Source: Cognatundibacterium crateris | GTDB lineage: Bacteria > Pseudomonadota > Gammaproteobacteria > Burkholderiales > Burkholderiaceae_D | Direction: 5' to 3' | NCBI RefSeq assembly: GCF_010078235.1 | Contig: NZ_JAABOS010000001.1 | Span: forward strand, 248,001-312,000 | Length of the DNA stretch: 64,000 nt | Shown: in pieces, positions 50,941-60,620 of the stretch | Layout: each line of letters opens with the position of its first letter | How positions within the stretch are numbered: position 1 is the first letter of the stretch | The notes under the pieces: model-generated | Told to the model about the DNA's origin: nothing | The model's database searches: none | The model's input: only the letters and a program-made list of their open reading frames with translations | Program-made: the position numbers and the translations under genes

Positions 50941-53900
50941 CTAACAAAAATCCCGGCTGTGGGTGCTCAGGGTGCCGATCAAATGACTCATGTCGACCAG
51001 GCGTTTGGCGATCAGGTGCTGTACTCCCTGTTCGTTTTGCCAGATGCCATAGACGCCCAACAGCCGGGAACTCAGTATTTCACGTCTTTGCTGTTCGACC
51101 AGCGAGGGCCAGATGATCACATTGACTGGCCCGCTTTCATCTTCCAGCGTCAGGAATAACACACCTTTGGCGGTGCCGGGCCGTTGTCTGACGGTGACCA
51201 GCCCACAGGCGCGTGCAAACTGACCGGATTGAAAAGTCGCCAGCAGCCGTGCTGGCAAAAAACGCTGCTTCAGTAACTGTGCCCGTAACAGGGCGACCGG
51301 GTGTCGTCGCAATGTGAGGCCGGTACTCTGATAGTCACTCAGTATTTGCTGTCCTTCGGCGGGTGCCGTTAATTCCGGTGTGCTTTCTGCGACACTGGCT
51401 GGCCGTAGCAAATCCTTATCGGCGACTGCGGCCACCGCCTGCCACAAGGCCTGGCGCCGGTGTCCTGCTAACTGGCTGAGCGCATTGGCGGCCGCCAGGG
51501 TTTCCAGTTCATGCCGGTTCAGTTCGGCGCGGCGTGCCAGATCGGCCGTATCCTGAAATGGGCCAACGGCTCTGGCTTGCATGATGCGCTGTGCGGCCGT
51601 TGCAGACATGCCCTTGATCAGCGACATACCCAGTCTGACCGCGGCTTGTGGCGTATTGGTATAGCGATTGTGAAACCAGTCAGCGCTGAGTGTGCAGTCC
51701 CAGTCACTGTGACAAACGTCGATTGCCTGTATCTGCACGTCATGCCGCTTTGCATCCTGTATCAGTTGTGAGGGCGTGTAAAATCCCATAGGCTGTGAAT
51801 TCAGCAGCGCGCACAGAAAGACGGCGGGTTCATGACATTTGATCCAGCTGCTGATATAGGCCAGGATCGCAAAGCTGGCAGAGTGACTTTCGGGAAAACC
51901 GTATTCGCCAAAGCCCTTTATCTGTTCCACAATTCTTTCTGCATAAGCCTGCTCGTAACCATTGGCCTGCATGCCACTGATGATGCGCGACTGGTAAGCT
52001 TCCAGACCGCCTTTACGCTTCCAGGCCGCCATGGCGCGGCGCAGATTATCGGCTTCACCGGCGGTGAAACCCGCAGCCAGCATCGCGATTTGCATCACCT
52101 GTTCCTGAAAAATCGGTACTCCCAGCGTGCGCCCCAGCGCTTTCTGCATGGCGGCATCATGATGCTGCTCTACCGGTTCCAGCCCCTGACGGCGGCGCAG
52201 ATAGGGATGCACCATGCCGCCTTGTATCGGGCCCGGCCTGACGATGGCGACCTGTACCACCAGATCGTAGAATTCGCGCGGTTGTAGTCGTGGCAGCATA
52301 CTCATCTGAGCGCGTGATTCGATCTGAAAAACACCGATGGTATCGGCCTGGCAAATCATGTCGTAAGTCAGCGGGTCTTCGCGCGGGATGTCTTGCAAGC
52401 GGGCTGGTTTGCCGGGTAGGGTCGCCAGCAGATCGAGTGCGCGCCGTATCGCCGATAGCATGCCCAGTGCCAGCACATCGACTTTTAATAATCCCAGCGA
52501 TTCCAGATCATCTTTATCCCATTGGATCACGCAGCGCTCTTTCATGGCGGCGTTTTCTATCGGTACCAGCCGCGATAATTTTCCTTTGGCGATCACAAAG
52601 CCACCGCTGTGCTGCGATAAGTGGCGCGGAAAGCGTAATAACTGAGTCGCCAGAGCCGCCCATTGCTGTGCGATGGCCGAGCTGGTATCGAGTCCGCATT
52701 CGGCGAAGCGTGCGAGCAGATCCTGTTTGCTATCGAACCAGCGATGGGATTTGGCCACCGCATCGACGATATCCTGATCGATGCCTAAGGCTTTTCCGGT
52801 TTCGCGCAAGGCACCACGTGGCCGGTAGGTGTGGACGGCGGCGGCCAGCGCAGCGCGTTCGCGGCCATATTTGCGGTAAATATACTGCATGACTTCTTCA
52901 CGCCGCTGATGTTCGAAATCGACATCGATATCAGGCGGTTCGGCACGCTCTTTGGAGATGAAACGTTCGAACAGCAGAGTGTTCACTTCCGGATTGACCT
53001 CGGTGATATGCAGGCAGTAGCACACCACAGAATTCGCTGCAGAGCCGCGTCCCTGACACAATATGCCTTGCTGACGTGCGAAGCGCACGATGTCGTGCAC
53101 GGTCAGAAAATAGGGTTCATACGCGAGATCATTAATCAGATGCAGCTCGTGTTCTATGCGCTGTATCAGGCTGTCGCTGATGCCCTCCGGATAGCGGCGC
53201 TGCGCTCCCCGATACACTTGCTGCCGCAGATAACTGGCCGGGGTATAGCCGGGCGGGACGATTTCATCCGGATATTCATAGCGTAATTCATCGAGAGAAA
53301 ACTGACAGGATTGCGCAATGCGTATGGTGGCAGCCAGCGTGGCGGGCGGATACAGTCTGGCCAGTCGCAGCCGCGAACGCAGATGCTGCTCTGCATTCGG
53401 GGCCAGCGCATAGCCGCATTCCGTGAGTGTTTTACCCAGTCGTATCGCTGTCAGCGTATCCTGCAAGGGCTTGCGTGAACGTACATGCATGGTCACCTGA
53501 CCCAGTGCCACTACCGGTAAGCTATAACTGGCGGCGCTGTGCAGCACGTGTTGCTGCTGATAGTCGTCGGCGGCCTGCAGTAGTAAAGTCAGTCCCAGCC
53601 AGCCGCTGTGCTGACCTGCACTTTGAAAATACTGAGCAAACCACTGTAATTGCTGATCCAGTATCGCCGGCCGCACCGGATATTCCGGCAGCAGTATCAC
53701 GCAACAGCCGGGCAGACCGGCGAGGTGGGCGTAAGCGCTATCGTTGGGCTGCAGATCTTCGGGTTTGAGCAGGTAATTGCCTTTGCTACAGCGGCTGCGT
53801 GCCAGCGTAATCAGCTCCGACAAATTGCCATAGCCCTCGCGGTTTTGCGCAATCACCAGCAGCCGCAGGCAGGATAGCGCATCGCTGTCATGGCTGAGCG

Positions 53901-54177
53901 CGAACCAGGCACCAATCAGCAGTGGCAATTGCTGTGCCTTGGCTTCATCATGCGCACGCACCACGCCGGCCAGCGAGCATTCGTCAGTGATCGCCAGTGC
54001 CTGATAGCCTAGCCTGGCGGCGCGCCTGACCAGTTCTTCGGCATGGGAGGCGCCATGTAAAAAGCTGAAATTGGACATGCAGAGCAGCTCTGCGTAATCG
54101 GGCAAATTGTGCCCGTAAGCCGCATCCAGAGTGGGTGTTCCATTTTTGGGTATTCCATTTCCGCCCGGCTTACTCAT
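50941..54177 (-). CDS. dnaE2: Error-prone DNA polymerase DnaE2 (ImuC)
   Basis: A 1078-residue C-family polymerase, the catalytic unit of the ImuABC translesion synthesis system. N-terminal PHP domain (NFSFLHGASHAEELVRRAA, ITDECSLAG), polymerase motifs QGRGSAANSVVCY and PPDIDVDFEHQRREEV, the thumb-finger region, and a C-terminal OB fold (VTVRQRPGTAKGVLF). Length is that of DnaE2, shorter than replicative DnaE1. Its ATG overlaps the imuB stop (ATGA), so it is translationally coupled. Induced by DNA damage through the LexA site upstream of imuA. Confidence 0.96.
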   Translation of the reverse strand: MSKPGGNGIPKNGTPTLDAAYGHNLPDYAELLCMSNFSFLHGASHAEELVRRAARLGYQALAITDECSLAGVVRAHDEAKAQQLPLLIGAWFALSHDSDALSCLRLLVIAQNREGYGNLSELITLARSRCSKGNYLLKPEDLQPNDSAYAHLAGLPGCCVILLPEYPVRPAILDQQLQWFAQYFQSAGQHSGWLGLTLLLQAADDYQQQHVLHSAASYSLPVVALGQVTMHVRSRKPLQDTLTAIRLGKTLTECGYALAPNAEQHLRSRLRLARLYPPATLAATIRIAQSCQFSLDELRYEYPDEIVPPGYTPASYLRQQVYRGAQRRYPEGISDSLIQRIEHELHLINDLAYEPYFLTVHDIVRFARQQGILCQGRGSAANSVVCYCLHITEVNPEVNTLLFERFISKERAEPPDIDVDFEHQRREEVMQYIYRKYGRERAALAAAVHTYRPRGALRETGKALGIDQDIVDAVAKSHRWFDSKQDLLARFAECGLDTSSAIAQQWAALATQLLRFPRHLSQHSGGFVIAKGKLSRLVPIENAAMKERCVIQWDKDDLESLGLLKVDVLALGMLSAIRRALDLLATLPGKPARLQDIPREDPLTYDMICQADTIGVFQIESRAQMSMLPRLQPREFYDLVVQVAIVRPGPIQGGMVHPYLRRRQGLEPVEQHHDAAMQKALGRTLGVPIFQEQVMQIAMLAAGFTAGEADNLRRAMAAWKRKGGLEAYQSRIISGMQANGYEQAYAERIVEQIKGFGEYGFPESHSASFAILAYISSWIKCHEPAVFLCALLNSQPMGFYTPSQLIQDAKRHDVQIQAIDVCHSDWDCTLSADWFHNRYTNTPQAAVRLGMSLIKGMSATAAQRIMQARAVGPFQDTADLARRAELNRHELETLAAANALSQLAGHRRQALWQAVAAVADKDLLRPASVAESTPELTAPAEGQQILSDYQSTGLTLRRHPVALLRAQLLKQRFLPARLLATFQSGQFARACGLVTVRQRPGTAKGVLFLTLEDESGPVNVIIWPSLVEQQRREILSSRLLGVYGIWQNEQGVQHLIAKRLVDMSHLIGTLSTHSRDFC

Positions 54178-55790
54178 CCGAAAATCCCGTGTAAAAACCA
54201 GCTCAGCGCTATCGTATCGCCGTCGGTTTGCGTCACGTTGCGCTCACGGTAGATCCAGTACAGCTGATGCCTGGCATGACTGGCAATGAAGTAATCCCTG
54301 ACCTGGGTACTGTCACTCCACCAGCCTGCCTCTATGCGTTCGGCCGGTGAAATGATGGTCAGCGCCGATCCTGCATACCAGGGTTGATGCTGGCGCAGTG
54401 TCAGCGCCAGTGGCTGGGCCAGCAGCCAGACCGGGCGCAGCAAGGCATGGGCTGCGCTGGCGGCGACATGGGCTTGCGCTGCTTTTTTATGCAGCACGGA
54501 GACCCATTGATTCGCAATGTCTGGCCGGAAATCCGCCTGCGGTGCGGCCTGCAATACCTGATGTTCGCCCAGCCTGGCCACCAGCAGTGACAGCAGACGC
54601 TGATGATCCTCGGGTTTGCCGCCCGGTTCGGGGAATAAATCCTCGCTGTGTAACTGGCGGCTTGCGGTCTCGGTGGCTTCCAGCTCCAGCGCAATCACAG
54701 GACCGCTCAGACTCAGTTGCTGCAGACGTTCACGCAGCAGTAGTTGCAAGTGTGCCTCTTGCCAGCCGGGCTCGGCCAGCATGATGTTGAGCTGGCTGGG
54801 GGCGATCGCGCTACGGCCGCGCTCATGGTGTAAGCACAGGCGTAACTGACTCAGGGCCAGCTGTTGCAGCCGCAGCCAGCTGCACAGCTGGGTCAGCAAG
54901 GCCTGCACGTACGGCAGTAACTGATCGCTGCGTTCCAGGCGGCCAGCCAGCTCGCGTTTGATATGGAAGGTTTCACTGGCGACGACCCAGAGATGCAGCG
55001 CAGTTTCTTTGCCATAGGCCTGATCCAGTTCCTGTAACAAGGCGGCACCACAGCGTCTTTGCAAGCCGGCGCGCGGCAGCTTTTGCAAATCTTTGAGCTG
55101 ATGGCAAGCCAGCCCTTCGAGCAGATCGAGATAGGCTTGCGCCTGACTCAGGGTGTGGACCGGTAGCTGATCCATGACAGTAGCCAGCTTGCGCGGTGAC
55201 AGACAATAGCAGGCAGCTTGGGCGCGCTCTGCAGCATAGAGCGCGAGCAAGGCTGCTGCTTTAGAAAATGGTGCACAGGCCAGGCTGACGCTGAGCCCCA
55301 GCGCCTGCACAGTCAGGCGTATGCGCTGACGCAGACGGCGTATGCCACCGAACAGACGCAGGCTGCTGCTGACTTCCAGCACAATGCCAGCCGCGCCATG
55401 CAGCGCGACCGACGGGGTGTACTGTAACAATGCCAGCGCGGCGGCTTGCAACAAGTCTTGTTGTTTGCGGCTGTCGCAGGGAAAAAAGCTGGCGTCAGGC
55501 AGCAGCATTTGCACACCGCCACGACGCATGCCTGTGCGTATTCCGGCAGCGCACGCCGTCGGGCTCATGGCCAGTACGCGCTGTTGCAGCAGGATGACGC
55601 TACCGCTGTCATGCTGCTGCCATTCCCAGCGTGGGATAAAGGCTTCCAGCGCCAGATGCGGGAAATGCAGCGCTACCCATAGCGCGGGTTTGCGTTCCGC
55701 TACAGGCTGTACCGGATTGGAGCTGGAGCTGGAGTTGGGGGACATCATGCTGTTTTCTGTGCCGGGAAGCGGGTGGCGCCGCAGGCTCAC
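54174..55790 (-). CDS. imuB: Y-family polymerase-like protein ImuB
   Basis: A 538-residue ImuB, the hub protein that binds the beta clamp and recruits DnaE2. It keeps the Y-family fold (ALWVALHFPHLALEAF, LQRRCGAALLQELDQAYG) but lacks the catalytic acids: the first motif reads LHFPHLALE where active polymerases have DMD, and the later motif reads LEVSSSLRLFGG where they have SLDEAYLD. This is the known state of ImuB. The start is a GTG two bases after the imuA stop, or the ATG at 55748; the latter gives a shorter leader. It overlaps dnaE2 by 4 bp. Confidence 0.94.
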   Translation of the reverse strand: MSLRRHPLPGTENSMMSPNSSSSSNPVQPVAERKPALWVALHFPHLALEAFIPRWEWQQHDSGSVILLQQRVLAMSPTACAAGIRTGMRRGGVQMLLPDASFFPCDSRKQQDLLQAAALALLQYTPSVALHGAAGIVLEVSSSLRLFGGIRRLRQRIRLTVQALGLSVSLACAPFSKAAALLALYAAERAQAACYCLSPRKLATVMDQLPVHTLSQAQAYLDLLEGLACHQLKDLQKLPRAGLQRRCGAALLQELDQAYGKETALHLWVVASETFHIKRELAGRLERSDQLLPYVQALLTQLCSWLRLQQLALSQLRLCLHHERGRSAIAPSQLNIMLAEPGWQEAHLQLLLRERLQQLSLSGPVIALELEATETASRQLHSEDLFPEPGGKPEDHQRLLSLLVARLGEHQVLQAAPQADFRPDIANQWVSVLHKKAAQAHVAASAAHALLRPVWLLAQPLALTLRQHQPWYAGSALTIISPAERIEAGWWSDSTQVRDYFIASHARHQLYWIYRERNVTQTDGDTIALSWFLHGIFG

Positions 55791-55792
55791 AG

Positions 55793-56494
55793 TCAGGACG
55801 ACAGGATGTCGCGTGCCGCCTGGCTGCTGCGTGCGACATCCTGCGGCAAACCTTGCGGACGATCATGACTTAAACCAGCCAGATAAGGATGCTGCGGCAG
55901 ATACAGCGGCAAGGAAGCGACAGACTGTGCGCCGCGCCGCTTCAGTATTTGTACCTGTAAGCCATAGGAAACACTGTGTACCTGCACCCGCAGCAAGGCA
56001 GGGGAGGGATTGCTGGCGACGTGTGCCGGCCGCAGCATAAAAAACGCCATCTGCGTCTGTTGTGCCAGCAAATGCAGGCGGCGTAAGGCTTCCGGGCGTA
56101 TCGCTGTCTGCCAGAATAAGAGTGCGGCACAACTGCCATGACGGATGATTTGCTCTGCCGCCCACAGGCTGTCCTGATGTTTTTGCGTCGGCAGCCAGAG
56201 CAGGCGCTGAGCCGGGATCTGTTGCGCAGTAAAGGCCGCTATCTGCGGTATATGCGGTGGATTCAGTAAGGCAATCGGACCGGAGCGTATCTGACTTAAG
56301 GCAGGCAGTAAGAGCCGCATCTCCGCAGCGCTCCCCGGTTCGCTCAGGATTTCTGTCATGCGTCCCAAGGGCCAGCCGCCGCCCGGCAGTTCTGCACGCA
56401 GCACGGCATAACCGGTGTCGGTAGTCGCCAGATCGCCATGCGCCAGCTGATTGGCGCGCCAGAGCGCAGGATGAAGTTGTTCAAGAGTAGACAT
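55793..56494 (-). CDS. imuA: ImuA (SulA/RecA-like translesion synthesis protein)
   Basis: A 233-residue ImuA, first gene of the SOS cassette. The N-terminal HPALWRANQLAHGD and the G-rich AELPGGGWPLGRMTEIL segment are typical. In Myxococcus and Pseudomonas work ImuA binds RecA and acts with ImuB and DnaE2 in induced mutagenesis. The LexA-like palindrome lies 47-66 bp upstream of the start. Gene order imuA-imuB-dnaE2 is complete. Confidence 0.92.
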   Translation of the reverse strand: MSTLEQLHPALWRANQLAHGDLATTDTGYAVLRAELPGGGWPLGRMTEILSEPGSAAEMRLLLPALSQIRSGPIALLNPPHIPQIAAFTAQQIPAQRLLWLPTQKHQDSLWAAEQIIRHGSCAALLFWQTAIRPEALRRLHLLAQQTQMAFFMLRPAHVASNPSPALLRVQVHSVSYGLQVQILKRRGAQSVASLPLYLPQHPYLAGLSHDRPQGLPQDVARSSQAARDILSS

Positions 56495-56525
56495 GATAGC
56501 GGCTGAAAAGCAGGGCGCTTTTCAG

Positions 56526-56575
56526 CGCTCCGGGATAATATACTGATTAAATATACAGTATATTATCCCGGAGCG
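56526..56575. promoter_or_regulatory. LexA box inside a 50-bp palindrome (SOS control of imuA-imuB-dnaE2)
   Basis: TACTGATTAAATATACAGTA at 56541-56560 matches the TACTG-N10-CAGTA LexA consensus used in gamma- and betaproteobacteria, 47-66 bp upstream of imuA. The symmetry continues outward: arms 56526-56545 and 56556-56575 are perfectly complementary over 20 bp, and only the central 10 bp are not. The transcript could also fold as a strong hairpin. Confidence 0.85.
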
Positions 56576-56660
56576 GACTTTTCAAACTTTTCTGGCTTTT
56601 TATCTGGCTGTGGCCAGCCTGATGTGCCGCTGTGAACTGTGGCCTCAGACAGGTTCAGGC

Positions 56661-58322
56661 TCAGGAGGGTGAAAAATGATGGTGATTCCTGCCACTCTTT
56701 TTCACGGTGTACAGCGCTTCATCGGCTCTTTCTATCAGACTGGCAGGCGCGAATTCCTGGTTACGGGTGAAGCTGATACCGATGCTGGCGCCGATAGTGA
56801 CTTGTTCGTTATCCGAAATAGAAATCGGTTGCCGGGTCAGCTGGATAATCTTGTCGGCAATTCTTTGTGCCGTTTCTAATTCACTCACACCTCTGAGTAA
56901 AACCACAAACTCATCGCCACCCAGACGCGCGATAAAGTCGGTTTTTCGTAAGCTAGCGTTCAAAATGGCGGAAAAATGCATGAGTACCTTGTCACCGGCA
57001 GCATGCCCATAGCTGTCATTCACGTCTTTGAATTTGTCCAGATCGATCAACAGCAGGAAAAAATCACAGCCTGCATGACGTGCATTCTCTTTCGCCAGAC
57101 GGCTCATTTCTCTTTCAAAACCCAGGCGGTTATGGATATTGGTCAAATGATCGGTGACAGCCAGACGATTCGCCTGTTCTTCATTGAGTTTGCGCTCAGT
57201 GATGTCATTCATCAGACCTTGTAGTACGCCGTTTTCAGCCGAATGTATCACCAGATGTATCCATTTCTTTTGACGTAGGCCCTGACCCGTTTCTATCAGG
57301 AAGTCTTCGGACGCTGCCTGCGCGGTTTGTGTCGTCTGATCTATCATCAGGTGTAATCTTAACTCCTGTCCCTCCAGAGCTTTTAACAGCACGGTGTCAT
57401 GCTCTGCGATGCTGCTGATACTGAGCATGCGCAACAAGGCCTGATTACAGGACAGCAGTTGTCCTTCCGGATTGATCTGAAAAATGCCGGTTTCTGCATT
57501 ATCAAACAGCGTCTGGTATTTTCTCTCCCCCAAAGCATGCTGAATGCGCAGGCGACGTTCTTCATCGAGGGTGTTGACCAGATTGCCTATCAGTTGATTC
57601 ACATCGCTGACCAGGGTGCCCAGCTCGTCAGACCCATGATAAGACGGTGACTGCAGCAGCTCACCTTTTTCTGGCCTTAAGCGATGCAGACGGTAAGAAA
57701 TACTCATAATCGGACGTGTGATCAGCACCAGTATCAGAGCGGCCACAATGAGCGCAATCGCAATGGCTTGCAGCAGCAAGAGATAGGCGATGAAACTGGC
57801 TTTTTCCGAACTTTGTGTTCGTATCGCGTCCTGATCAGTTTCCATTGCGACGGTACAGACTTGTTCCGTGGCGTTGAAGGGGGAATGAATATTTCTTTGT
57901 ATCCGGTTGGATGTCCCGGTGACCGACAAAAATTTATCGATAGCACCAGGACTTCTATTTGAGTCGCGCCGGAAGCTGGCCAGTACATGTTCTTTTTGGT
58001 AGATCACAATCTGACGGATATCGGGATTTTTACTCAGTCCCTGCACTAATTCTTTGGCCAGATTGGCATCGGATAAATAGCAGGCTATCTGTGCGGTATT
58101 TTCAACAGAGTTCAGTAAGTCATGCATAATTTGCACTGCCAGTTTCTGTTCAGCACGCAGAAAATACAGGTAACTGACGGTGGAAAATAATCCACCGATC
58201 AATAGCGTAATGCCCAGCACGATGCTGGTACTCCGGAACACGATACTGGTTCTGAATAGTTCTCGCATAATCGCCGATAGTCGCTGGGTGCACTGCATCA
58301 TCTGCACGGAATCAGCTGGCAT
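56661..58322 (-). CDS. Membrane diguanylate cyclase (sensor-HAMP-PAS-GGDEF)
   Basis: A roughly 550-residue c-di-GMP synthase. Order: an N-terminal membrane helix (about 30-53), a periplasmic sensor of about 120 residues, a second helix (about 180-205), a HAMP region, a PAS domain (about 265-380), and a GGDEF domain with RLGGDEFVVLL. The inhibitory I-site RKTD lies exactly five residues before GGDEF, so product feedback is expected. It is probably an active cyclase. The start is uncertain among several ATGs (58322, 58301, 58298, 58268). It lies downstream of a porin and a phosphate-binding-like protein on the same strand. Confidence 0.92.
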   Translation of the reverse strand: MPADSVQMMQCTQRLSAIMRELFRTSIVFRSTSIVLGITLLIGGLFSTVSYLYFLRAEQKLAVQIMHDLLNSVENTAQIACYLSDANLAKELVQGLSKNPDIRQIVIYQKEHVLASFRRDSNRSPGAIDKFLSVTGTSNRIQRNIHSPFNATEQVCTVAMETDQDAIRTQSSEKASFIAYLLLLQAIAIALIVAALILVLITRPIMSISYRLHRLRPEKGELLQSPSYHGSDELGTLVSDVNQLIGNLVNTLDEERRLRIQHALGERKYQTLFDNAETGIFQINPEGQLLSCNQALLRMLSISSIAEHDTVLLKALEGQELRLHLMIDQTTQTAQAASEDFLIETGQGLRQKKWIHLVIHSAENGVLQGLMNDITERKLNEEQANRLAVTDHLTNIHNRLGFEREMSRLAKENARHAGCDFFLLLIDLDKFKDVNDSYGHAAGDKVLMHFSAILNASLRKTDFIARLGGDEFVVLLRGVSELETAQRIADKIIQLTRQPISISDNEQVTIGASIGISFTRNQEFAPASLIERADEALYTVKKSGRNHHHFSPS

Positions 58323-58430
58323 AGTGCCAGCACACCGGCTATCTGATGTACAGCATACAGAGATGAATTCTTATTTTTCAGGCGATGCCATCAGCCTGAG
58401 TACACAGTTATACAGTTTCACAATAGAAAT

Positions 58431-58856
58431 CTAATCGAAAACATAAATCAGCCTGACCCGTTTATCCAGCTTTTTTTTATCGACATAGCCGATAGCCGTC
58501 TTGTTTTCCGCAACGATGCGTAGCACTTCTTCCATCGATTCTGCCTGCACAGGTGGCGAGCCCTGGCCAGAAAAACGCAATCTTGCCCAATAAGAGTTAA
58601 TTTCAGCGACTTCTTTTCCGACTAACAGCGCATAGAACTGGGCTTTTTCATTCTCTGAACTGTTCAAATCTATCGGCATAGCGTTCATGCCATTCGCGAG
58701 TTTACGGGTTCTTCCCATATACAAATTAATGACCTCATCTTTGCTCAGCTTGTCGATACCGCTATGCGGATTAGCGATAACGACTAATTCCGCATGGCTG
58801 CTTTCACTGAATAGCAACATAGCGGCGATAAGGAGGGGGGCGAGTACTCTGATCAT
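58431..58856 (-). CDS. Small PstS-like periplasmic binding protein
   Basis: A 141-residue exported protein of the short phosphate-ABC-substrate-binding-like (PBP-like) type. After the signal peptide (SESSHAELVV) come the family segments NPHSGIDKLSKDEVINLYMG and the C-terminal IGYVDKKKLDKRVRLIYVFD. It is too short for a full two-lobed transporter binding protein and has no transporter genes nearby. It starts at or just before the stop of the porin gene (alternative GTG 58859), so the two are coupled. The next gene is a diguanylate cyclase, suggesting a signalling rather than uptake role. Confidence 0.83.
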   Translation of the reverse strand: MIRVLAPLLIAAMLLFSESSHAELVVIANPHSGIDKLSKDEVINLYMGRTRKLANGMNAMPIDLNSSENEKAQFYALLVGKEVAEINSYWARLRFSGQGSPPVQAESMEEVLRIVAENKTAIGYVDKKKLDKRVRLIYVFD

Positions 58857-58858
58857 CA

Positions 58859-60127
58859 CTAAAACACAAAGTTATAGCTTGCACTCAACAGTGTTGCACG
58901 CCCATTCCAGTCTGGCGCCTCCTTGCGTACCAGTAATTTGTCCTTGCTGTTGATATAGTCGATCTGTAGTTTCAGATTCGATGAGTCGCTGAGGTCATAA
59001 CGCAGGCCCAGGCTTAGGGTAGATTGGGAGTTACGCTGGCTGTGTATGCCATTGTTGAGATCTTTGTATAGCTGAACGATCTCAGCCGGTGCATTGACCG
59101 GTGGCAATAGCGGTATCTGTGCCGAAACCGGGCGTGAAGCGGACAGCGTTGCATAGGGTGTCCATTTCCCCATTCTGTAACTGGCGGACAGGAAGCCCGC
59201 ATAGCTGTCGGGGAAATTCAGACTATTGGTACTGGTCTGGCTGAACATGGCCTGAACCTGCAACGGTCCGGCATCGTAGGCCACGCCAGCGGACAGATAG
59301 CGGAAGCGTTTGTTTTGCATACCGAGCTGAGCGCTGAGCTGCGCCGCATCCGGTATCAGCAAATTCAAGGGGGCAGTATGGAGGGCGTCAAGGACGGGGA
59401 CTAAGGATGCGTACTCATTCTTGACCAACAACTGGCTATAGCCCAGTCTGGCACTCCAGGCGCCGCGCTGATAAGCCAGGTGGCCACCAAGTATCCTTGA
59501 ACCATTCAGTGAAAAGTCATAGTCTGCGTGGCCGGTATAGCTTTTTCCGCGCGCAAAACCGGCATACAACTTGGCCTGATAATTTCCCTGTTGCGCATCC
59601 TGAAAAGACAGCACAGCATCCGCACCATCAAAATAAGAAACGATCAGACTGCCAAAAAAATCCACGGGTGGCCGCACCCAGGTGTAAGAATAGGCAACCT
59701 GCCGTGAGTCAGCCAGCATATAGACATCAAAGCCCACCCGGCCCAAACGTAGTTTCAGCCTGTCATTCGGGGTATAGGCGGCATACAGCCAGGCCAGTTC
59801 CGGCACAAAATCTCTGTCAGCTTTTCTGGCTAAGAGTTGAATAGCCGCTTCTGTACTCTCATTGATGCGGTGATCTAACTGCAGTCCGAAATTACTGTCC
59901 AGCGCCAGACTGGTACGTCCACTGGCGCCGACACCGCTGCTTTGGGATAAGTCTCTGACGATATCAGCCTGGCTGGTCGTGCTATGTGCAATGCCCAGCG
60001 TACCAAAGCCGGTCAGTTGGGTTCTTGCGGAGTGCAATTCATCAGGGCTGTCCTCTGCATAGGCACAGGTGCTGATGAGCGAAATCAGGGTAGAAATGAG
60101 AGAGGGAAAAAGATACGTACGTAACAT
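58859..60127 (-). CDS. Outer membrane porin-like beta-barrel protein
   Basis: A 422-residue exported beta-barrel protein with signal peptide (STCAYAEDSPD). The mature part is a succession of amphipathic strands (for example LKLRLGRVGFDVYMLA, WSARLGYSQLLV, SLGLRYDLSDSSNLKLQIDY) and ends in Phe (YNFVF), the Bam recognition end. It is first of a likely three-gene unit with the PstS-like and GGDEF proteins. The ligand is unknown. Confidence 0.85.
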   Translation of the reverse strand: MLRTYLFPSLISTLISLISTCAYAEDSPDELHSARTQLTGFGTLGIAHSTTSQADIVRDLSQSSGVGASGRTSLALDSNFGLQLDHRINESTEAAIQLLARKADRDFVPELAWLYAAYTPNDRLKLRLGRVGFDVYMLADSRQVAYSYTWVRPPVDFFGSLIVSYFDGADAVLSFQDAQQGNYQAKLYAGFARGKSYTGHADYDFSLNGSRILGGHLAYQRGAWSARLGYSQLLVKNEYASLVPVLDALHTAPLNLLIPDAAQLSAQLGMQNKRFRYLSAGVAYDAGPLQVQAMFSQTSTNSLNFPDSYAGFLSASYRMGKWTPYATLSASRPVSAQIPLLPPVNAPAEIVQLYKDLNNGIHSQRNSQSTLSLGLRYDLSDSSNLKLQIDYINSKDKLLVRKEAPDWNGRATLLSASYNFVF

Positions 60128-60228
60128 AGCTCACACTAGTGGGAAGTACGCCTTGGAAAAGTAACCTGGCAGTGGAATTATTTTCTGTTTAAAGAAGTAT
60201 AAGCGCCACGGCCAGGTTGCAAATCAAA

Positions 60229-60561
60229 TTATTTCTTTTCAGTTGTTTTTTGTTTGGCGATGATCAGATCTTTGATGCCGTTATACACATCTTCAGGAAT
60301 GATTTTTTTGCTGAGCAGTTCATCTTTGCCGCGATAAGGGCGACCTTTGATGATTGCATCAGAGCGTACATCGCCGATTTTAGGCAAGCCGGATAAGTCT
60401 TTTTTGCTGGCGCTGTTGATGTCCAGCAGCTCAGTTTTAGCACTGGCCGCCGTAGCGGAAGCGGCAGCCGCGCTCTTAGGAGTGTCCTTGGCCTGTACCG
60501 CTGAGGCCATGAGTAAGACAGCACACAGACCAGATAACAACTTTGCATACTTTGTTTTCAC
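60229..60561 (-). CDS. ComEA-like helix-hairpin-helix protein
   Basis: A 110-residue exported HhH protein. The signal peptide ends ASAVQAKD, an Ala/Ser linker follows, then the double HhH domain LLDINSASKKDLSGLPKIG (about 45-63) and YRGKDELLSKKIIPEDVY. ComEA-type proteins bind DNA in the periplasm during uptake; this short form lacks other competence neighbours. The start is GTG at 60561 with GGAG 7 bp upstream. Confidence 0.88.
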   Translation of the reverse strand: MKTKYAKLLSGLCAVLLMASAVQAKDTPKSAAAASATAASAKTELLDINSASKKDLSGLPKIGDVRSDAIIKGRPYRGKDELLSKKIIPEDVYNGIKDLIIAKQKTTEKK

Positions 60562-60620
60562 TGCGATTCTCCTTAGATGACAGCCCGCTATGGGCCAGTA
60601 GTAAAACTAACTATATCCGC

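Noticed and set aside
55342-56040. 232-codon plus-strand frame across imuB and imuA
   Set aside because: Rich in Cys, Arg and Ala as expected from a shadow frame; both genes beneath it are certain.
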